From: an uncultured Massilia sp.
GTDB taxonomy: Bacteria; Pseudomonadota; Gammaproteobacteria; Burkholderiales; Burkholderiaceae_D
Direction of reading: 5' to 3'
Assembly (NCBI GenBank): GCA_913778765.1
Contig: CAJYXO010000018.1
Location: 1-42,387 of the forward strand
Length of the DNA stretch: 42,387 nt
Under the pieces are notes generated by a model. It had not been told where the DNA came from and made no database searches. It was given only the letters and a program-made list of their open reading frames with translations. Below are positions 7,454 to 17,828 of this stretch, in pieces (the stretch's first letter is position 1; the number at the start of each line of letters is the position of its first letter). A program made the position numbers and the translations under genes.

Positions 7454-8947
7454 TCAACGGGTGCCGACCATGCCGCGCACCGAAGCATTCAGTTTGGCGG
7501 GATCATAGCCCACGCCGTCCTTGAACACGATTTCCACGTTCTCGATGTCGTGGATGCGCCGGCCCGGATCGCCATTCACGACGATCAGGTCGGCGTTCTT
7601 GCCGGCTTCGACGGTGCCGATGCGGTCCAGCCGGCCCAGGTAGCGGGCGCCGTTCGCGGTCGCGACCTGGATCGCTTCGACCGGGGTGAAGCCGGCTTCG
7701 ACCAGCAGCTCGACTTCGCGGTGGTCGCCGAAGCCGGGCAGCACGCCGCCGTTGCCGGTTGGGTCGGGACCGGCCAGCAGCAGGCCGCCGGCACGCACGA
7801 AGGCCAGTTCGAAGGCCATCTCTTTCTTCAGCGCCGCCTCCAATTTGGCAGCACGCTCCGGGGACGCTGACGCGGCCCCTCTCGCTGCAAGGTGGCTGCG
7901 CAACGATTCGGCCGACATCATCGCCTGCTGGCGCCTCGATAGCACCGGGCGCGTGGCGACGAAGGATTCGAACACCGGGAGGGTGGAAGTGATCGCCACC
8001 TTGCGCGCCACCAGTTCCCTGATCAGGCCTTGTACTTCCGGGCTCGATATCTCCAGCTTTTCCCACGAGGCGGCGATGTCGGCGCCGGGCGGGCACACGT
8101 CCTTCTTTTTATTCGGGACGAATTCCGTGTCGGTGAAGACGGGGCCGTGCTCGAGATTATCGATGCCGAGCTTTGCCGCCTGGCGGTAATCGACCGAGCA
8201 CAGATGGCCGGTGAGCCTGGCGCCGTGCTTGTGCGCTTCCTCGACGGCGGCGCCCAGCACGTCGGCCGGGATGTTCATGTACGCCTTGAACGAAGTCGCG
8301 CCTTCGCCGGCCCAGAAGGCGACGGTGCGGCGCGCCTGCGCGATGTCGTCCATCGCCGTCATCTGCGGGAAGAAGCTGGCCTTGCCTTCGAGGTAGGGGC
8401 CGGTGACGTCGATGTGAGGACCGGGAATCTGGCCGGCGTCGATCAGGCGCCGGATGTTCAGGTCCGTATAGGGCTCGACGCTGCCGGTGGTGCGCATGGT
8501 GGTCACGCCGGCGGCCAGGTACATGCGCGGCGCCGAGAAAGCGATCTCGGTGACGAAGAAGCCGGGCGGCGGGATCTTGTCGTCCTCGTCGAGGTTGATC
8601 GAGGCCGTGTACATCAGGTGGTTGTGCATGCCGACCAGGCCGGGCAGCACGGTGCGGCCATGCAGGTCCAGCACCTGGGCGCCGGCCGGCGGCGGCGCCG
8701 ACGCATCGATCACCGCGTCGATGCGACCGCCGCGCACGATCACGGTGCGGTCTTCGAGCGCCGGCGCGCCGGTGCCGTCGATCACGCGCACGTGGGTCAG
8801 GGCCAGCAGCGGCGCGTCGACCTTGATGAATTTGCTGACTTCGGCGGAAGGGGAGGGCGCAGTTGCATTCTGCGCCTGCGACGGGGCGCCGGCGCACAGG
8901 AAACCGGCCAGCAGGGCCGGCATGGTGCGTAAGTACCGAAGTTTCAT
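7454..8947 (-). CDS. Exported amidohydrolase family protein
   Basis: 497 residues with a signal peptide (MKLRYLRTMPALLAGF... ending near AQA), so the enzyme is periplasmic or secreted. It belongs to the imidazolonepropionase/prolidase-like branch of the amidohydrolase superfamily. The metal ligands are visible: His108 and His110 (GMHNH), a likely carboxylated Lys221 (SFKAY), His248 (TGHL), His267 (LEHG) and Asp in AGPDPTGNGG. N- and C-terminal beta segments (VRVIDGTGAP; GKNADLIVVNGDP) are typical of the family. The substrate cannot be told; relatives cleave cyclic amides or Xaa-Pro dipeptides. The start at 8947 is supported by GAGGAG five nt upstream. The thioesterase gene follows after 16 nt. 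Confidence 0.88.
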   Translation of the reverse strand: MKLRYLRTMPALLAGFLCAGAPSQAQNATAPSPSAEVSKFIKVDAPLLALTHVRVIDGTGAPALEDRTVIVRGGRIDAVIDASAPPPAGAQVLDLHGRTVLPGLVGMHNHLMYTASINLDEDDKIPPPGFFVTEIAFSAPRMYLAAGVTTMRTTGSVEPYTDLNIRRLIDAGQIPGPHIDVTGPYLEGKASFFPQMTAMDDIAQARRTVAFWAGEGATSFKAYMNIPADVLGAAVEEAHKHGARLTGHLCSVDYRQAAKLGIDNLEHGPVFTDTEFVPNKKKDVCPPGADIAASWEKLEISSPEVQGLIRELVARKVAITSTLPVFESFVATRPVLSRRQQAMMSAESLRSHLAARGAASASPERAAKLEAALKKEMAFELAFVRAGGLLLAGPDPTGNGGVLPGFGDHREVELLVEAGFTPVEAIQVATANGARYLGRLDRIGTVEAGKNADLIVVNGDPGRRIHDIENVEIVFKDGVGYDPAKLNASVRGMVGTR

Positions 8948-9009
8948 GGGGTCTCCTCGAGCATGACAGCGCATGCTGACATGGAAACCCCGCTCAGGCA
9001 ACCGCCGCC

Positions 9010-10611
9010 TCAGGCGACGGTCAGGGCGCGCTGCCGCGACAACGAGGACGAGGAAGCCTCGGCCTGGAACACCGCCACCAGGTCCTGCAGCATGAGCGAC
9101 TGCTCCTGCATCGCGCGGGTGGCGGCCGCCGATTCCTCGACCAGCGCGGCGTTCTGCTGGGTGCTGGCGTCCATCTGGCCGATCGACTTGTTGACCTGGG
9201 CGATGCCGCTGGCCTGCTCGCGGCTGGAGGCGAGGATGTCGTTCATGATGGTGCTGACGCGGTCAATGCCGGCGACGATGCCCTGCATGGTCTGGCCGGC
9301 CTTGCCGGCAAGCGTCGATCCCTCGGCCACGCGGCTGGTCGAGTCGTCGATCAGCGCCTTGATCTCCTTGGCCGCGGCGGCCGAGCGCTGGGCCAGCGCG
9401 CGCACTTCGCCGGCCACCACGGCAAAGCCGCGTCCCTGTTCGCCGGCGCGCGCCGCTTCCACCGCCGCGTTCAGCGCCAGGATATTGGTCTGGAAGGCGA
9501 TGCCGTCGATGACGCCGATGATGTCGGCGATGCGCTTCGAGGACTGGTCGATCGCGCCCATGGTGTCGACCAGCTGGCCGACCATCTCGCCGCCCTGGCG
9601 CGCGACGTCCGAGGCCTGCGCCGCCAGCGCGTTGGCCTGTTCGGCGTTGTCGGCGCTGTGCTCGATGCCCTGGGTCAGCTCCTCGATCGAGGATGCGGTT
9701 TCCTCCAGCGCCGCGGCCTGGCTTTCGGTGCGCTGCGACAGCTCCTGGGCTTCGCTCGTCATCACCGCGATCGATTCGCCCATCGCCGAGGTGCCCTGGC
9801 GGACCTGGCCGACGATGCCGGACAGGCTGTCGCGCATGCGCGCCAGGCCGGCCAGCAGGCTGCCGCTGTCGCCGTCCTTCAGCGGCACCTCGACGCGCAG
9901 GTTGCCGGCCGCGATTTCGGCGGCCACGGAGGCGGCCAGCGCCGGCTCGCCGCCCAGGCGGCGGAACAGGGCGCGCGCGAACACGCTGCCGGCGACGATG
10001 CTGAGCACCAGGGTGGCGAAGCACATGATCATCTGCTCGGTCCTGCTGTGCGCGGCCTTGTCGAGCACCTGGTCGGTCTGGGCCGTGATCTCCTTCTGCT
10101 GCAGCAGCTGCATCTCTTTCACCTTGCCGATGTAGCGCTCCATGACGCCGGCGAAGGTCTGGTCGTACAGCGCGCGCGCTTCGTCGGTCTTGCCTTCGGC
10201 CTTCAGCGCCATCATGCGGTCGCGCGCCGCCACGTAGGCGTCGCGCGCCGCACCGATCTCCGCGTACAGCGCCTTTTCCGTGGCATTGTCGAGCAGCTCG
10301 CCAACCTGCTTCTGCAGCTCGGTGGTGTGCTTCGACTGCTCCGCGGTCTCGCTGGCGAAGTAGGTCGCGAGTTCGGGATCGGCGGAGCGGACCACGGCCG
10401 CGGTGCGCTTGGCCGACACCGAAATGTTCAGGAGCCAGTTCGACACCAGCCTTTCCTTGGCCAGCGGCCGGTGGGTCAGCTGGTTGGTGTCGTCGGACAG
10501 CACTTGCAGGCGCCAGATGGCGACCGAGGTCGACAGGAAGGACATGGCGATCACGACGGCGAAAGCCAGGCGTAGCTGGGTCCGTACGCTGGCGGTAGAG
10601 ATGGATGGCAC
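9010..10611 (-). CDS. Methyl-accepting chemotaxis protein
   Basis: 533 residues. An N-terminal transmembrane helix (about 12-33), a periplasmic four-helix-bundle ligand domain (4HB_MCP type, about 34-188), a second transmembrane helix (about 190-210), a HAMP segment ([20 protein letters not shown]), then the signalling coiled coil. The hairpin tip [20 protein letters not shown] (near 375-395) is the highly conserved CheA/CheW contact. No C-terminal CheR-binding pentapeptide is present. GTG is the start: AAGGAG lies exactly five nt upstream. It senses an unidentified ligand in the periplasm and signals to the flagellar or another Che pathway; no che genes are nearby, so it is an orphan receptor. 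Confidence 0.95.
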   Translation of the reverse strand: MPSISTASVRTQLRLAFAVVIAMSFLSTSVAIWRLQVLSDDTNQLTHRPLAKERLVSNWLLNISVSAKRTAAVVRSADPELATYFASETAEQSKHTTELQKQVGELLDNATEKALYAEIGAARDAYVAARDRMMALKAEGKTDEARALYDQTFAGVMERYIGKVKEMQLLQQKEITAQTDQVLDKAAHSRTEQMIMCFATLVLSIVAGSVFARALFRRLGGEPALAASVAAEIAAGNLRVEVPLKDGDSGSLLAGLARMRDSLSGIVGQVRQGTSAMGESIAVMTSEAQELSQRTESQAAALEETASSIEELTQGIEHSADNAEQANALAAQASDVARQGGEMVGQLVDTMGAIDQSSKRIADIIGVIDGIAFQTNILALNAAVEAARAGEQGRGFAVVAGEVRALAQRSAAAAKEIKALIDDSTSRVAEGSTLAGKAGQTMQGIVAGIDRVSTIMNDILASSREQASGIAQVNKSIGQMDASTQQNAALVEESAAATRAMQEQSLMLQDLVAVFQAEASSSSLSRQRALTVA

Positions 10612-10760
10612 CGCGGCTCCTTGTAAAAATGATTACCCGAAGCGAATAATATGTACTGACAGTCAATCTTTGTCCAGAATTTCCTGTCTGTCAGGCAATA
10701 CCGACAGGGGGCTGTGGTCTTGCCGCATCGGATTGTGTCGGCGTCTGCTAGGATGGTGTC

Positions 10761-11456
10761 ATGTCCATCCTGCTCGTCCCCGGCTTCATGGCCGATGAAA
10801 CCCTGTGGCGCGACCTCGAGGCGCCGCTGGCGCGCTTCGCGCCGATCCATTACGCCGACCTTCGCCACGACGACTCGATCGAGGCGATGGCGCGCCGCGC
10901 CCTGGAAAGCGCACCGCCGTCCTTCCTGCTGGTGGGCTTTTCGATGGGCGGCTACGTCGCCCGCGACATCGCCCGCCTGGCGCCGGAGCGGGTCCGCGCG
11001 CTGGTCCTGATCGCCACCTCCACGCGGCCCGACACGCCGGCCATGCGCCAGCGAAAAGGCGCAATCGGCAATGCCGCACCGAGCATCGCCTTCAGCGGCT
11101 TGAGCCGCACGGCGGTGGCGACGTCATTGCATCCGAAGGACCGCGACAACGAGGCCTTGATCGAGCGCGTGCGCGGCATGGGCACGCGCCTGGGCGGCGA
11201 GGTGTTCCGGCGCCAGTCGATGCTGGAGCGGCCCGGCGACCTCCATCGCCTGCACGAGATCCGATGCCCGACCCTGGTGGTGGCTGCGAGCGACGACCAG
11301 CTGCGCAGCATGGAGGAGGCGCGCGAGCTGCAGGCCGGGATCCCGGGCGCCGTCCTCGACGTCATCGAGGACAGCGGCCACATGATCCCGATCGAGGCGC
11401 CGCAGCGGCTGGCCGAGACGATCGTGCCCTGGCTGGCCCGTCATCAGGGGCCGTAA
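10761..11456 (+). CDS. Alpha/beta hydrolase
   Basis: 231 residues, cytosolic (no signal peptide). An alpha/beta-hydrolase fold with the nucleophile elbow GFSMGG (Ser61), the acid in AASDDQ (Asp178 or Asp179) and the catalytic His207 in SGHMIPIE. The strand LLVPGF at the N-terminus gives the oxyanion-hole region. The substrate is unknown; small esterase or haloperoxidase-like members of the family look similar. AGGATG lies before the ATG. It is divergent from the chemoreceptor (149 nt apart). Its last 13 nt overlap the end of the convergent RTX gene. Confidence 0.85.
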   Translation: MSILLVPGFMADETLWRDLEAPLARFAPIHYADLRHDDSIEAMARRALESAPPSFLLVGFSMGGYVARDIARLAPERVRALVLIATSTRPDTPAMRQRKGAIGNAAPSIAFSGLSRTAVATSLHPKDRDNEALIERVRGMGTRLGGEVFRRQSMLERPGDLHRLHEIRCPTLVVAASDDQLRSMEEARELQAGIPGAVLDVIEDSGHMIPIEAPQRLAETIVPWLARHQGP

Positions 11457-14400
11457 GGCGTGTAGACGATGCCGTTGGCGATCAGCTCGGCGGTGCCGTC
11501 GATGTTTTCCTTGCTGTCGCTGAAGAAGCCCAGCACGTAGTTCAGCGGCGCCTGCTTGGTGTCGAGGATGTTCAGCCAGTACTCGTAGCCGGCCTGGTCC
11601 GGCTCCCGGTGCAGGATGTTCTTGTACAGGCGCATGACGATGTCGGCATTGCTCGGCGCGCTGCCGTACAGATCGATGAATTCCTGCGAGTGCACGAAGC
11701 CGTCGGCGACGCCCTGCAGGGTAGCGTCGCCGTCGAGCCGCTCGATCCAGTAGCCGAGGCCGGCCAGGTCCGGCGTGCGGTCGAAGGCGGCGCGGTAGAT
11801 CCGGTAGGCCTGGGCGGCCACGCCATCGAGGTCGAGCGCCACCATCTTGTCGGCGAAGCTGATCCGCTCGACACCCTGCAGCGTGTCGGCGCCGTCGCTC
11901 ACGCTGCCGGTGCGCTGGTCGGCCACGTGCCAGCCGCTGGCGTCGTGGGTGATCTTATAGTTCTCCAGCTTGCCGCCGTAGGTGGCGGTGTCCTTGCCGT
12001 CGCCGCCGATCAGCAGGTCGGCGCCGCCGCCGCCGTGCAGGATGTCGTTGCCGGCGCCGCCGTCGAGCTTGTCGTCGTTGGCGCTGCCGGACAGGGTGTC
12101 GCCGGTGTCGCCGCCGGTGCTGACGATGCCGGGGACGGCGGGTGGGGGCGGTGGGGTGACTACCACGGGCGGCGGCGTGACCACGGGTGGGGGCGGGGTG
12201 ACCACGGGCGGGGTGACGACAGGCGGCGGTGGCGTGATGACCGGCGGCGTCACCACCGCGGGCGGCTTGAAACCCTCGACAAAATTTGCGGACGTCAGCG
12301 CGCCGGCGTTCACGTTCTTCAAGGTCAGCAGGGTCTCGTAGCTGCCGTAGCCGCCGGCACTTCCGTCCCAGTCGTATTGCAGAAGAGTATCGCTGCCGCT
12401 CTGCTGCAGGCGCAGGTGGCCGTCCGTGAATGGATCGATGTCCGCAGTAAAGCCGCCTGTCAGCCGGCCCACTGCAATCTGGTCGCCGCCGGCGCCAGCC
12501 TGGAAGTCCGTGACCGTATAGTTAATGGACGGGCCGTCGCCGCCATCCACTGCGAACACGTCGCGTCCGCCGCCGCCGGTAGCAACGATCGGGTTTTTCG
12601 CATCGCTCGCTTCGTTGACGACGAAGGTGTCCTTGCCCTCGCCTCCCAGAAGTGTGATGTTGTGCGCCATGGCTGAGGGAGGCGCAATGACTTCAAGCAG
12701 GTCGTCGCCGGCGCCGCCGTCGAGTGTCGTCGTCCCTGCGCTGGCGATCAGGTAGTCGTTGCCGGCGCCTCCCTGGGCCAGGTCGTTGCCCTTGGTCGCG
12801 TCGATGATGTCATTGCCCGCGCCGCCGATTAGTGTGTCGTTACCGGTGCCGCCGCGCAGAACGTCGTCGCCGTCGCCGCCATCGATGCGGTCGTTGCCGC
12901 TCAAGCCGTCGATAGTGTCGTTGCCGGGGCCGCCGCTGATCGTGTCATCGACCGGACCGCCCTTTAACTTGTCATCCTGGTCGGTCCCGGTGATGTACAT
13001 GCCCTTGGTCGAGCCATCCGTCGGCCAGCCGCCCGTGTTCTCCGGTACGAGCTTGGTCCAGTCGACGTTCTTCAGTGTGACGACATCGGTGAACCCGACG
13101 CTGCCGGATGGGCCATCCGGGTCGAACTGCAGTACCGCATCGGCGCCGCGCTGGATGAACCTGTACGGTCCCCCCGCAAAAGGGTTGGCGGCGTTCCAGC
13201 CGGTACCGGCCTGCATGGACAGCACGTCGCCGCCGGCGCCAACCTGGAAGTCGGTAATGGTGAGCGTGAGGCCAGGCACGTCAGGCGAGAAGGCGTAACC
13301 GTCCTGGCCGGCGCCGCCGGTCATCGTGACGCTGATCGGCGACGGCGGCATGCGCAGCGCGCCGACCAGGAAGACATCGTCACCGTCGCCGCCGTTGGCC
13401 GTGACCGTTCTGCTTCCGTTCATGGGCACGGTGCAGACGATCTCGAACGTGTCGTCGCCGGCGCCGCCGTCAAGGACGTCGTTGCCGCTGTAGCTGTACA
13501 GCGTATCGTTGCCGGCGCCGCCGAAAAGAGTGTCGTTGCCGTTGCGGATGTCGTCGCCGTAGGATGGCCATACGTCGCTTTCGCCGCTCAGTGTGTCGTC
13601 GCCGTCGCCACCGTCGATGCTGTCGTCGCCGAAGCCGCCGGTCAGGAAATCGTTGCCCTTGCCGCCCATCAGCGTGTCGTCGAGCCAGCTGCCCTCGATC
13701 GTGTCGTCGCCATCGGTGCCGGTCAGGGTCAGGCCGCCGTTGCTGCCGTCGGGGTTGAAGCCGTTCCAGAAGTTGTAGGGTGTCAGCGTGGTCTTGTCGA
13801 CGCCCTTGAGCACGAGGATGTCCGCCATGGGAAACGGACCGATGCCGTCGGGGTCGGCCATGATGGCCGTGTCGGCGCCGCGCTGCACGATCTGCAGCTT
13901 GCCGCCGGCGGCGAACGGGTTGCCGGAGGTGTTTATGAAGCGGGACAGGTCGATGAGGTCGCCGCCGGCGCCGGTGTCGAAATGCTCGATGGTGAGCGTG
14001 CTTTTGGCGCCGTAGTCGAAGGGATGTACGGCGACAACGAACCTGTCGCTGCCGGCGCCGCCATCGGCCGTGACGTTGACCGGGACGCTTCCGAAATCGA
14101 AATTGAGGGTGTCGTTGCCGCTGCCGCCGGCCAGCGTCATCGTGTAGAACTGTCCGGTGCTCGGCAAGCTGCCATTGGAGCGGGCGACCATCGTCAGGAT
14201 GTCGTAGCCATCGCCACCGTCGAGCGTATTGTCACCGATGTAGGCCGTAAGCCTGTCGTTGCCGGCGTCACCCGTCAACAAGTTCCTGCCTTGGCTGGAG
14301 GTGCTCAGGACGTCGTCGCCATCGCCGCCATGCATGACGTTGTCGCCGATCCAGGTTTGCAGTGTGTCGTTGCCGGCGCCGCCGGACAGGAAATCGTTGC

Positions 14401-17400
14401 CGACGGCGCCGCTGGCGAGGGACCAGTAAGACGCGCCATTCAGATGGTCATCCCCATCGTCGCCGAACTGGTGGGAGTTGCCGATCCGGACCTGGATGTC
14501 GTCGTTGCCATCGTTACCGTGGATGATATCGGCGCCCAAGCCGCCGTCGATATTGTCGTCGCCGCTGCCACCGTTGATCGTATCGTCGAGCAGACCCCCT
14601 TTGATGATGTCGTCCTGACTGGTGCCCTCGATGACCATGCCGGTCGAGGAGCCGTCTGGACGTATGCCTTGCGGGAAGTTGTCGCCGGTCAGACTGGCCG
14701 GCGCCACGCCTTTGAGCACCACGATCGTGGCGAAGCTGGCCGCGCCGGTTGCGCCATCCTTGTCGTACTGCAGCAGAGTATCGGCGCCGTCCGCCACCAT
14801 GCGCAGGTAGCCGAGGGCGCCGAAGGGATTGCTGGTTGGCGGCGATACGAACAGGGATAGGACGTCCAGCACGTCGCCGCCTGGGCCGGCCTGGAAATCC
14901 TTGATCGTCAGAACCTGCTGGGAAGGAAGGTTGTAGGAGAAATGATAGGTATCGCGGCCATTGCCGCCACTGGCTTCGATCGTGGTGTCCTGCTGCAGGC
15001 CGTTGCCTCCCAAGACGATGACATCGTCGCCGTCGCCACCGTCGACGATGACGTGCAGGCCGGTCGTGCCGCCCAGTTCGACGGTGATGGTGTCGTTGCC
15101 CGCGCCGCCCAGGGCTGTGTCGTTGCCGCGTCCCAGGTGCAGACTATCGTCGCCATCGCCGCCGTCGAGCGTACTGTCGCCTGGTATCGGCGCTCCGTCG
15201 TCGTTGAGGGTAAGCCGCCATATCGCTTCGAGCTTGTCGTTGCCGGCGCCGCCACGCAGGATGTTCGAGCCGTTGTTGTCCTCCAGGATGTCGTCGCCGG
15301 CGCCGCCGTCCAGCGTGTCGTTGCCGCTGCCGCCGCCGAGGTTGTCGTTGCCCAAGCCGCCTTCCAGGATGTCGTTGCCCGAGCTGCCATACAGTACATC
15401 GAAACCGGCCCCACCATGGATGATGTCGTCGCCACTGTTGCCAATCAAGATGTCGCCGTCGCCAGGCACGCTCTCGTCGCCGCCGTCGATGACGTCATTG
15501 CCTGGGCCGCCGTCGATCCAGTCCTTGCCGTCGCCACCGTCGATCCTGTCGTCGAACCAGCCGCCCGTGACTACATCTGCGCCGGCGCTGCCGGTGATCT
15601 GCAGCCCGGCAGTGCCGCCGTGAGGATCGAAGCTGCCAACGAAGGCGTTGGCCGTAAGCGAAGGGAGGCTGACGTTCTTCAGGGTGACCAGGGTGGCCGG
15701 TGCGTAGTCTGCCCCCGCCGCACCGTCGAGGTCGACCAAAATCGTCACATCATTACCGTTTTGCGAAGCAAGCAGGTAGCCGGCGCCGCCGAAGGGGTTG
15801 AGGCCGAGGTTATAAGGCAAAAGGGAGAACAGGTCGAGCCTGTCACCCTGGGCCTCGGAAAAATCCGTGATCGTGATGCTGCCCCATTCCGATCTGGTGA
15901 CGAACTTGAAGATATCAGATCCGGCGCCGCCGCTGGCGTTCACGGCGGCGTTCGGATTCGTGTTGAATTCCAACAAATCGTTGCCTGCGTCGCCGCTCAT
16001 GCTGACAGTGTGGGCGGCGCCGTCCAAACCGGAGGAAAGAAGTTTGTCGTCGTCATCGCCGCCGCGCAGGGTTGCATTGCCGTAGCCCGCGGTCAGGACG
16101 TCCTTGCCGGCGCCGCCGTCGAGAAGATTGGTGCCGGTCGACCTGCTGATCAGCGTATCGTCGCCAGCGCCGCCGAGCAGGATGTTGTCGCCACTATCGT
16201 CCGACAGCACATCGTTGCCGGCGCCGCCGTCGAGGGTGTCGTTGCCGCTCATGCCGTCCAGGCTGTCGTTACCGCCCAGACCGGATAGAACATCGTCCAT
16301 CTGGCTGCCAGTCAAAGTGTCTTCCGCTTCGGTCCCGGTGAGCGTCAGGCCCTTGTTCGAGCCGGCGGGATCGAAGCTGCCGATAAAGTTATCGCTGGTT
16401 AGCTGGGTTGGCTGGACGTTTTTCAGATGCAGCAGGGTCTGGTAGCTACCGTCGAAGGGCATTAGTGCCTGCAACAAGGTATCGGCGCCGTCCGACACCA
16501 GCTTCACGAAACCGTTCTTGAAGGGATTGCCTTCGTAGTCAAGACCTACCAGTTCGAGCACGTCGATCAGGTCACCGCCGGCGCCGGGCTTGAAATCCAG
16601 GACGTCGATCCGGGCGCTGCTGTCCATCGGCGAAACTGGGGAAAGCAGCACGTAGGTATCGATGCCGGCGCCGCCGCTGATACTGACACGGCCTGTGCTG
16701 TGGCTGCTCAGCGTCAGGCCAATGCTGTCGTCGCCGTCGCCTGCGTCGATCGTGGAGGCCGGACCGCCGAGCGAATTGACGATGACCTCGATCCGGTCGT
16801 TGCCGGTGCCGGCGAGGTAGCTGGCCGCATCGGTGCCTCTCAGGATGTCATTGCCGGACCCGCCGTCCAGCAGGCCGCGTCCATATTCCCCCGCATTCAA
16901 TTCGTCGTCGCCATCGCCGCCGCGCAGGATATTCTGGCCGCTGTCGTCATACAGCCGGTCGTCGCCGATGCCGCCATCGAGCTGGTCATCGCCGGCGCCG
17001 CCGAACAGGTAATCGTTGCCGGTGCCGCCAAACAGCAGGTCGTTGCCGTCGTCACCGTCCAGTTCATCGTTGCCACCGTTGCCATTGATGGTGTCGTTGC
17101 CGTCGCCGCCGAACAGGCGGTCACCAATGTCGTTATAGCGTTCCGGCTCATCGCCGCCGTTCAAAACATCGTCGCCGCCGTAGCCGCAGATGATGTCATG
17201 CCCGCCGCCGCCCGACAAGGTGTCGGCGAAGTCGCTGCCGGTCAGGAAATCGGCAGCGTCGGTGCCGGTCAGCTTGAGGGGAACAGGACTAAATTCGGTT
17301 CGAAAATGAACGTTGCCTTGGGTACTCGCATCCCAATTGCCCCCCAGATCCTGGACCACGCTGGCATCCATCCAGATCGTGTAATCGGTTCCATAGTTCA

Positions 17401-17626
17401 GCTGCTGCGGTAGATGCAGGGTCAGCGTGTTTCCGGAAACCGTGACCGCAGGGCTGGTTGCGGCGTCCGCGGAGAATATCGTCACGCTGCCCCACGCGGA
17501 CAGGTAAATCTTGCCGCTGCCGAGTCGAATCGGTTCGTCGAAAGTCAGTACCAGGTCGCCATTTGCCGGCTGGCCATCCTTGGGTTTGTCGATGAGTTGC
17601 GGCGGCGTCGTATCGAGCGTGGTCAT
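11444..17626 (-). CDS. Giant RTX (hemolysin-type Ca2+-binding repeat) protein with DUF4214
   Basis: 2060 residues, acidic, without a signal peptide, as expected for a type I secreted protein. Residues 4-112 form an Ig-like domain of the SbsA/Big_5 kind (LTFDEPI... YTIWMD). Then come six large modules beginning near residues 119, 422, 669, 990, 1295 and 1539. Each opens with a 'GLTLTGT..DD' segment and GGxGxDxLxGG nonapeptides that bind calcium, and closes with a conserved cap (TDFQ.GAGGD..., NPF, a Q/L-D-DG strand, LKNV). A Pro-rich linker (about 1789-1832), a final RTX block (1838-1890) and a DUF4214 domain (about 1935-2050, two imperfect YR.AFDR.PD..G..YW units) finish the protein. It is probably a surface-layer, adhesin or biofilm protein. 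No type I secretion genes are adjacent. The ATG lacks a strong ribosome binding site. Confidence 0.93.
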   Translation of the reverse strand: MTTLDTTPPQLIDKPKDGQPANGDLVLTFDEPIRLGSGKIYLSAWGSVTIFSADAATSPAVTVSGNTLTLHLPQQLNYGTDYTIWMDASVVQDLGGNWDASTQGNVHFRTEFSPVPLKLTGTDAADFLTGSDFADTLSGGGGHDIICGYGGDDVLNGGDEPERYNDIGDRLFGGDGNDTINGNGGNDELDGDDGNDLLFGGTGNDYLFGGAGDDQLDGGIGDDRLYDDSGQNILRGGDGDDELNAGEYGRGLLDGGSGNDILRGTDAASYLAGTGNDRIEVIVNSLGGPASTIDAGDGDDSIGLTLSSHSTGRVSISGGAGIDTYVLLSPVSPMDSSARIDVLDFKPGAGGDLIDVLELVGLDYEGNPFKNGFVKLVSDGADTLLQALMPFDGSYQTLLHLKNVQPTQLTSDNFIGSFDPAGSNKGLTLTGTEAEDTLTGSQMDDVLSGLGGNDSLDGMSGNDTLDGGAGNDVLSDDSGDNILLGGAGDDTLISRSTGTNLLDGGAGKDVLTAGYGNATLRGGDDDDKLLSSGLDGAAHTVSMSGDAGNDLLEFNTNPNAAVNASGGAGSDIFKFVTRSEWGSITITDFSEAQGDRLDLFSLLPYNLGLNPFGGAGYLLASQNGNDVTILVDLDGAAGADYAPATLVTLKNVSLPSLTANAFVGSFDPHGGTAGLQITGSAGADVVTGGWFDDRIDGGDGKDWIDGGPGNDVIDGGDESVPGDGDILIGNSGDDIIHGGAGFDVLYGSSGNDILEGGLGNDNLGGGSGNDTLDGGAGDDILEDNNGSNILRGGAGNDKLEAIWRLTLNDDGAPIPGDSTLDGGDGDDSLHLGRGNDTALGGAGNDTITVELGGTTGLHVIVDGGDGDDVIVLGGNGLQQDTTIEASGGNGRDTYHFSYNLPSQQVLTIKDFQAGPGGDVLDVLSLFVSPPTSNPFGALGYLRMVADGADTLLQYDKDGATGAASFATIVVLKGVAPASLTGDNFPQGIRPDGSSTGMVIEGTSQDDIIKGGLLDDTINGGSGDDNIDGGLGADIIHGNDGNDDIQVRIGNSHQFGDDGDDHLNGASYWSLASGAVGNDFLSGGAGNDTLQTWIGDNVMHGGDGDDVLSTSSQGRNLLTGDAGNDRLTAYIGDNTLDGGDGYDILTMVARSNGSLPSTGQFYTMTLAGGSGNDTLNFDFGSVPVNVTADGGAGSDRFVVAVHPFDYGAKSTLTIEHFDTGAGGDLIDLSRFINTSGNPFAAGGKLQIVQRGADTAIMADPDGIGPFPMADILVLKGVDKTTLTPYNFWNGFNPDGSNGGLTLTGTDGDDTIEGSWLDDTLMGGKGNDFLTGGFGDDSIDGGDGDDTLSGESDVWPSYGDDIRNGNDTLFGGAGNDTLYSYSGNDVLDGGAGDDTFEIVCTVPMNGSRTVTANGGDGDDVFLVGALRMPPSPISVTMTGGAGQDGYAFSPDVPGLTLTITDFQVGAGGDVLSMQAGTGWNAANPFAGGPYRFIQRGADAVLQFDPDGPSGSVGFTDVVTLKNVDWTKLVPENTGGWPTDGSTKGMYITGTDQDDKLKGGPVDDTISGGPGNDTIDGLSGNDRIDGGDGDDVLRGGTGNDTLIGGAGNDIIDATKGNDLAQGGAGNDYLIASAGTTTLDGGAGDDLLEVIAPPSAMAHNITLLGGEGKDTFVVNEASDAKNPIVATGGGGRDVFAVDGGDGPSINYTVTDFQAGAGGDQIAVGRLTGGFTADIDPFTDGHLRLQQSGSDTLLQYDWDGSAGGYGSYETLLTLKNVNAGALTSANFVEGFKPPAVVTPPVITPPPPVVTPPVVTPPPPVVTPPPVVVTPPPPPAVPGIVSTGGDTGDTLSGSANDDKLDGGAGNDILHGGGGADLLIGGDGKDTATYGGKLENYKITHDASGWHVADQRTGSVSDGADTLQGVERISFADKMVALDLDGVAAQAYRIYRAAFDRTPDLAGLGYWIERLDGDATLQGVADGFVHSQEFIDLYGSAPSNADIVMRLYKNILHREPDQAGYEYWLNILDTKQAPLNYVLGFFSDSKENIDGTAELIANGIVYTPYGP

Positions 17627-17773
17627 TTAATGTTCGTTATCATTTTTTTATCCGGCCAATACTATGGCTGAGCTCGGGCGCTGAGTCCAGAAAATTCAAT
17701 AAAATTAAATACTTAGCGTGATTTTTGGTGAGAATTTCCCCTTCGGTTACAGCGCTTTGGTCTGCCCAGGACG

Positions 17774-17804
17774 AAAAAAAGCGCCACCCCGGCAGGGGCA
17801 GCGC
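17774..17804 (-). terminator. Intrinsic terminator of ohr
   Basis: On the minus strand a 10-bp GC-rich stem (with two G-U pairs) and TGCC loop, GCGCTGCCCC/GGGGTGGCGC, is followed by seven T. It lies 24 nt after the ohr stop codon and is a strong rho-independent terminator. Confidence 0.88.
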
Positions 17805-17828
17805 CTTCATAGAAACTACCGGCAGTTT

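Noticed and set aside
11500..17300. Dense tandem repeats that could suggest a CRISPR or satellite array
   Set aside because: The periodicity is the nonapeptide RTX coding repeat in one long open frame; there are no constant repeats with unique spacers.
17627..17660. Six-codon leader frame ending in an ATGA overlap with the RTX start
   Set aside because: Too short and without a ribosome binding site; the overlap is likely chance in AT-rich sequence.
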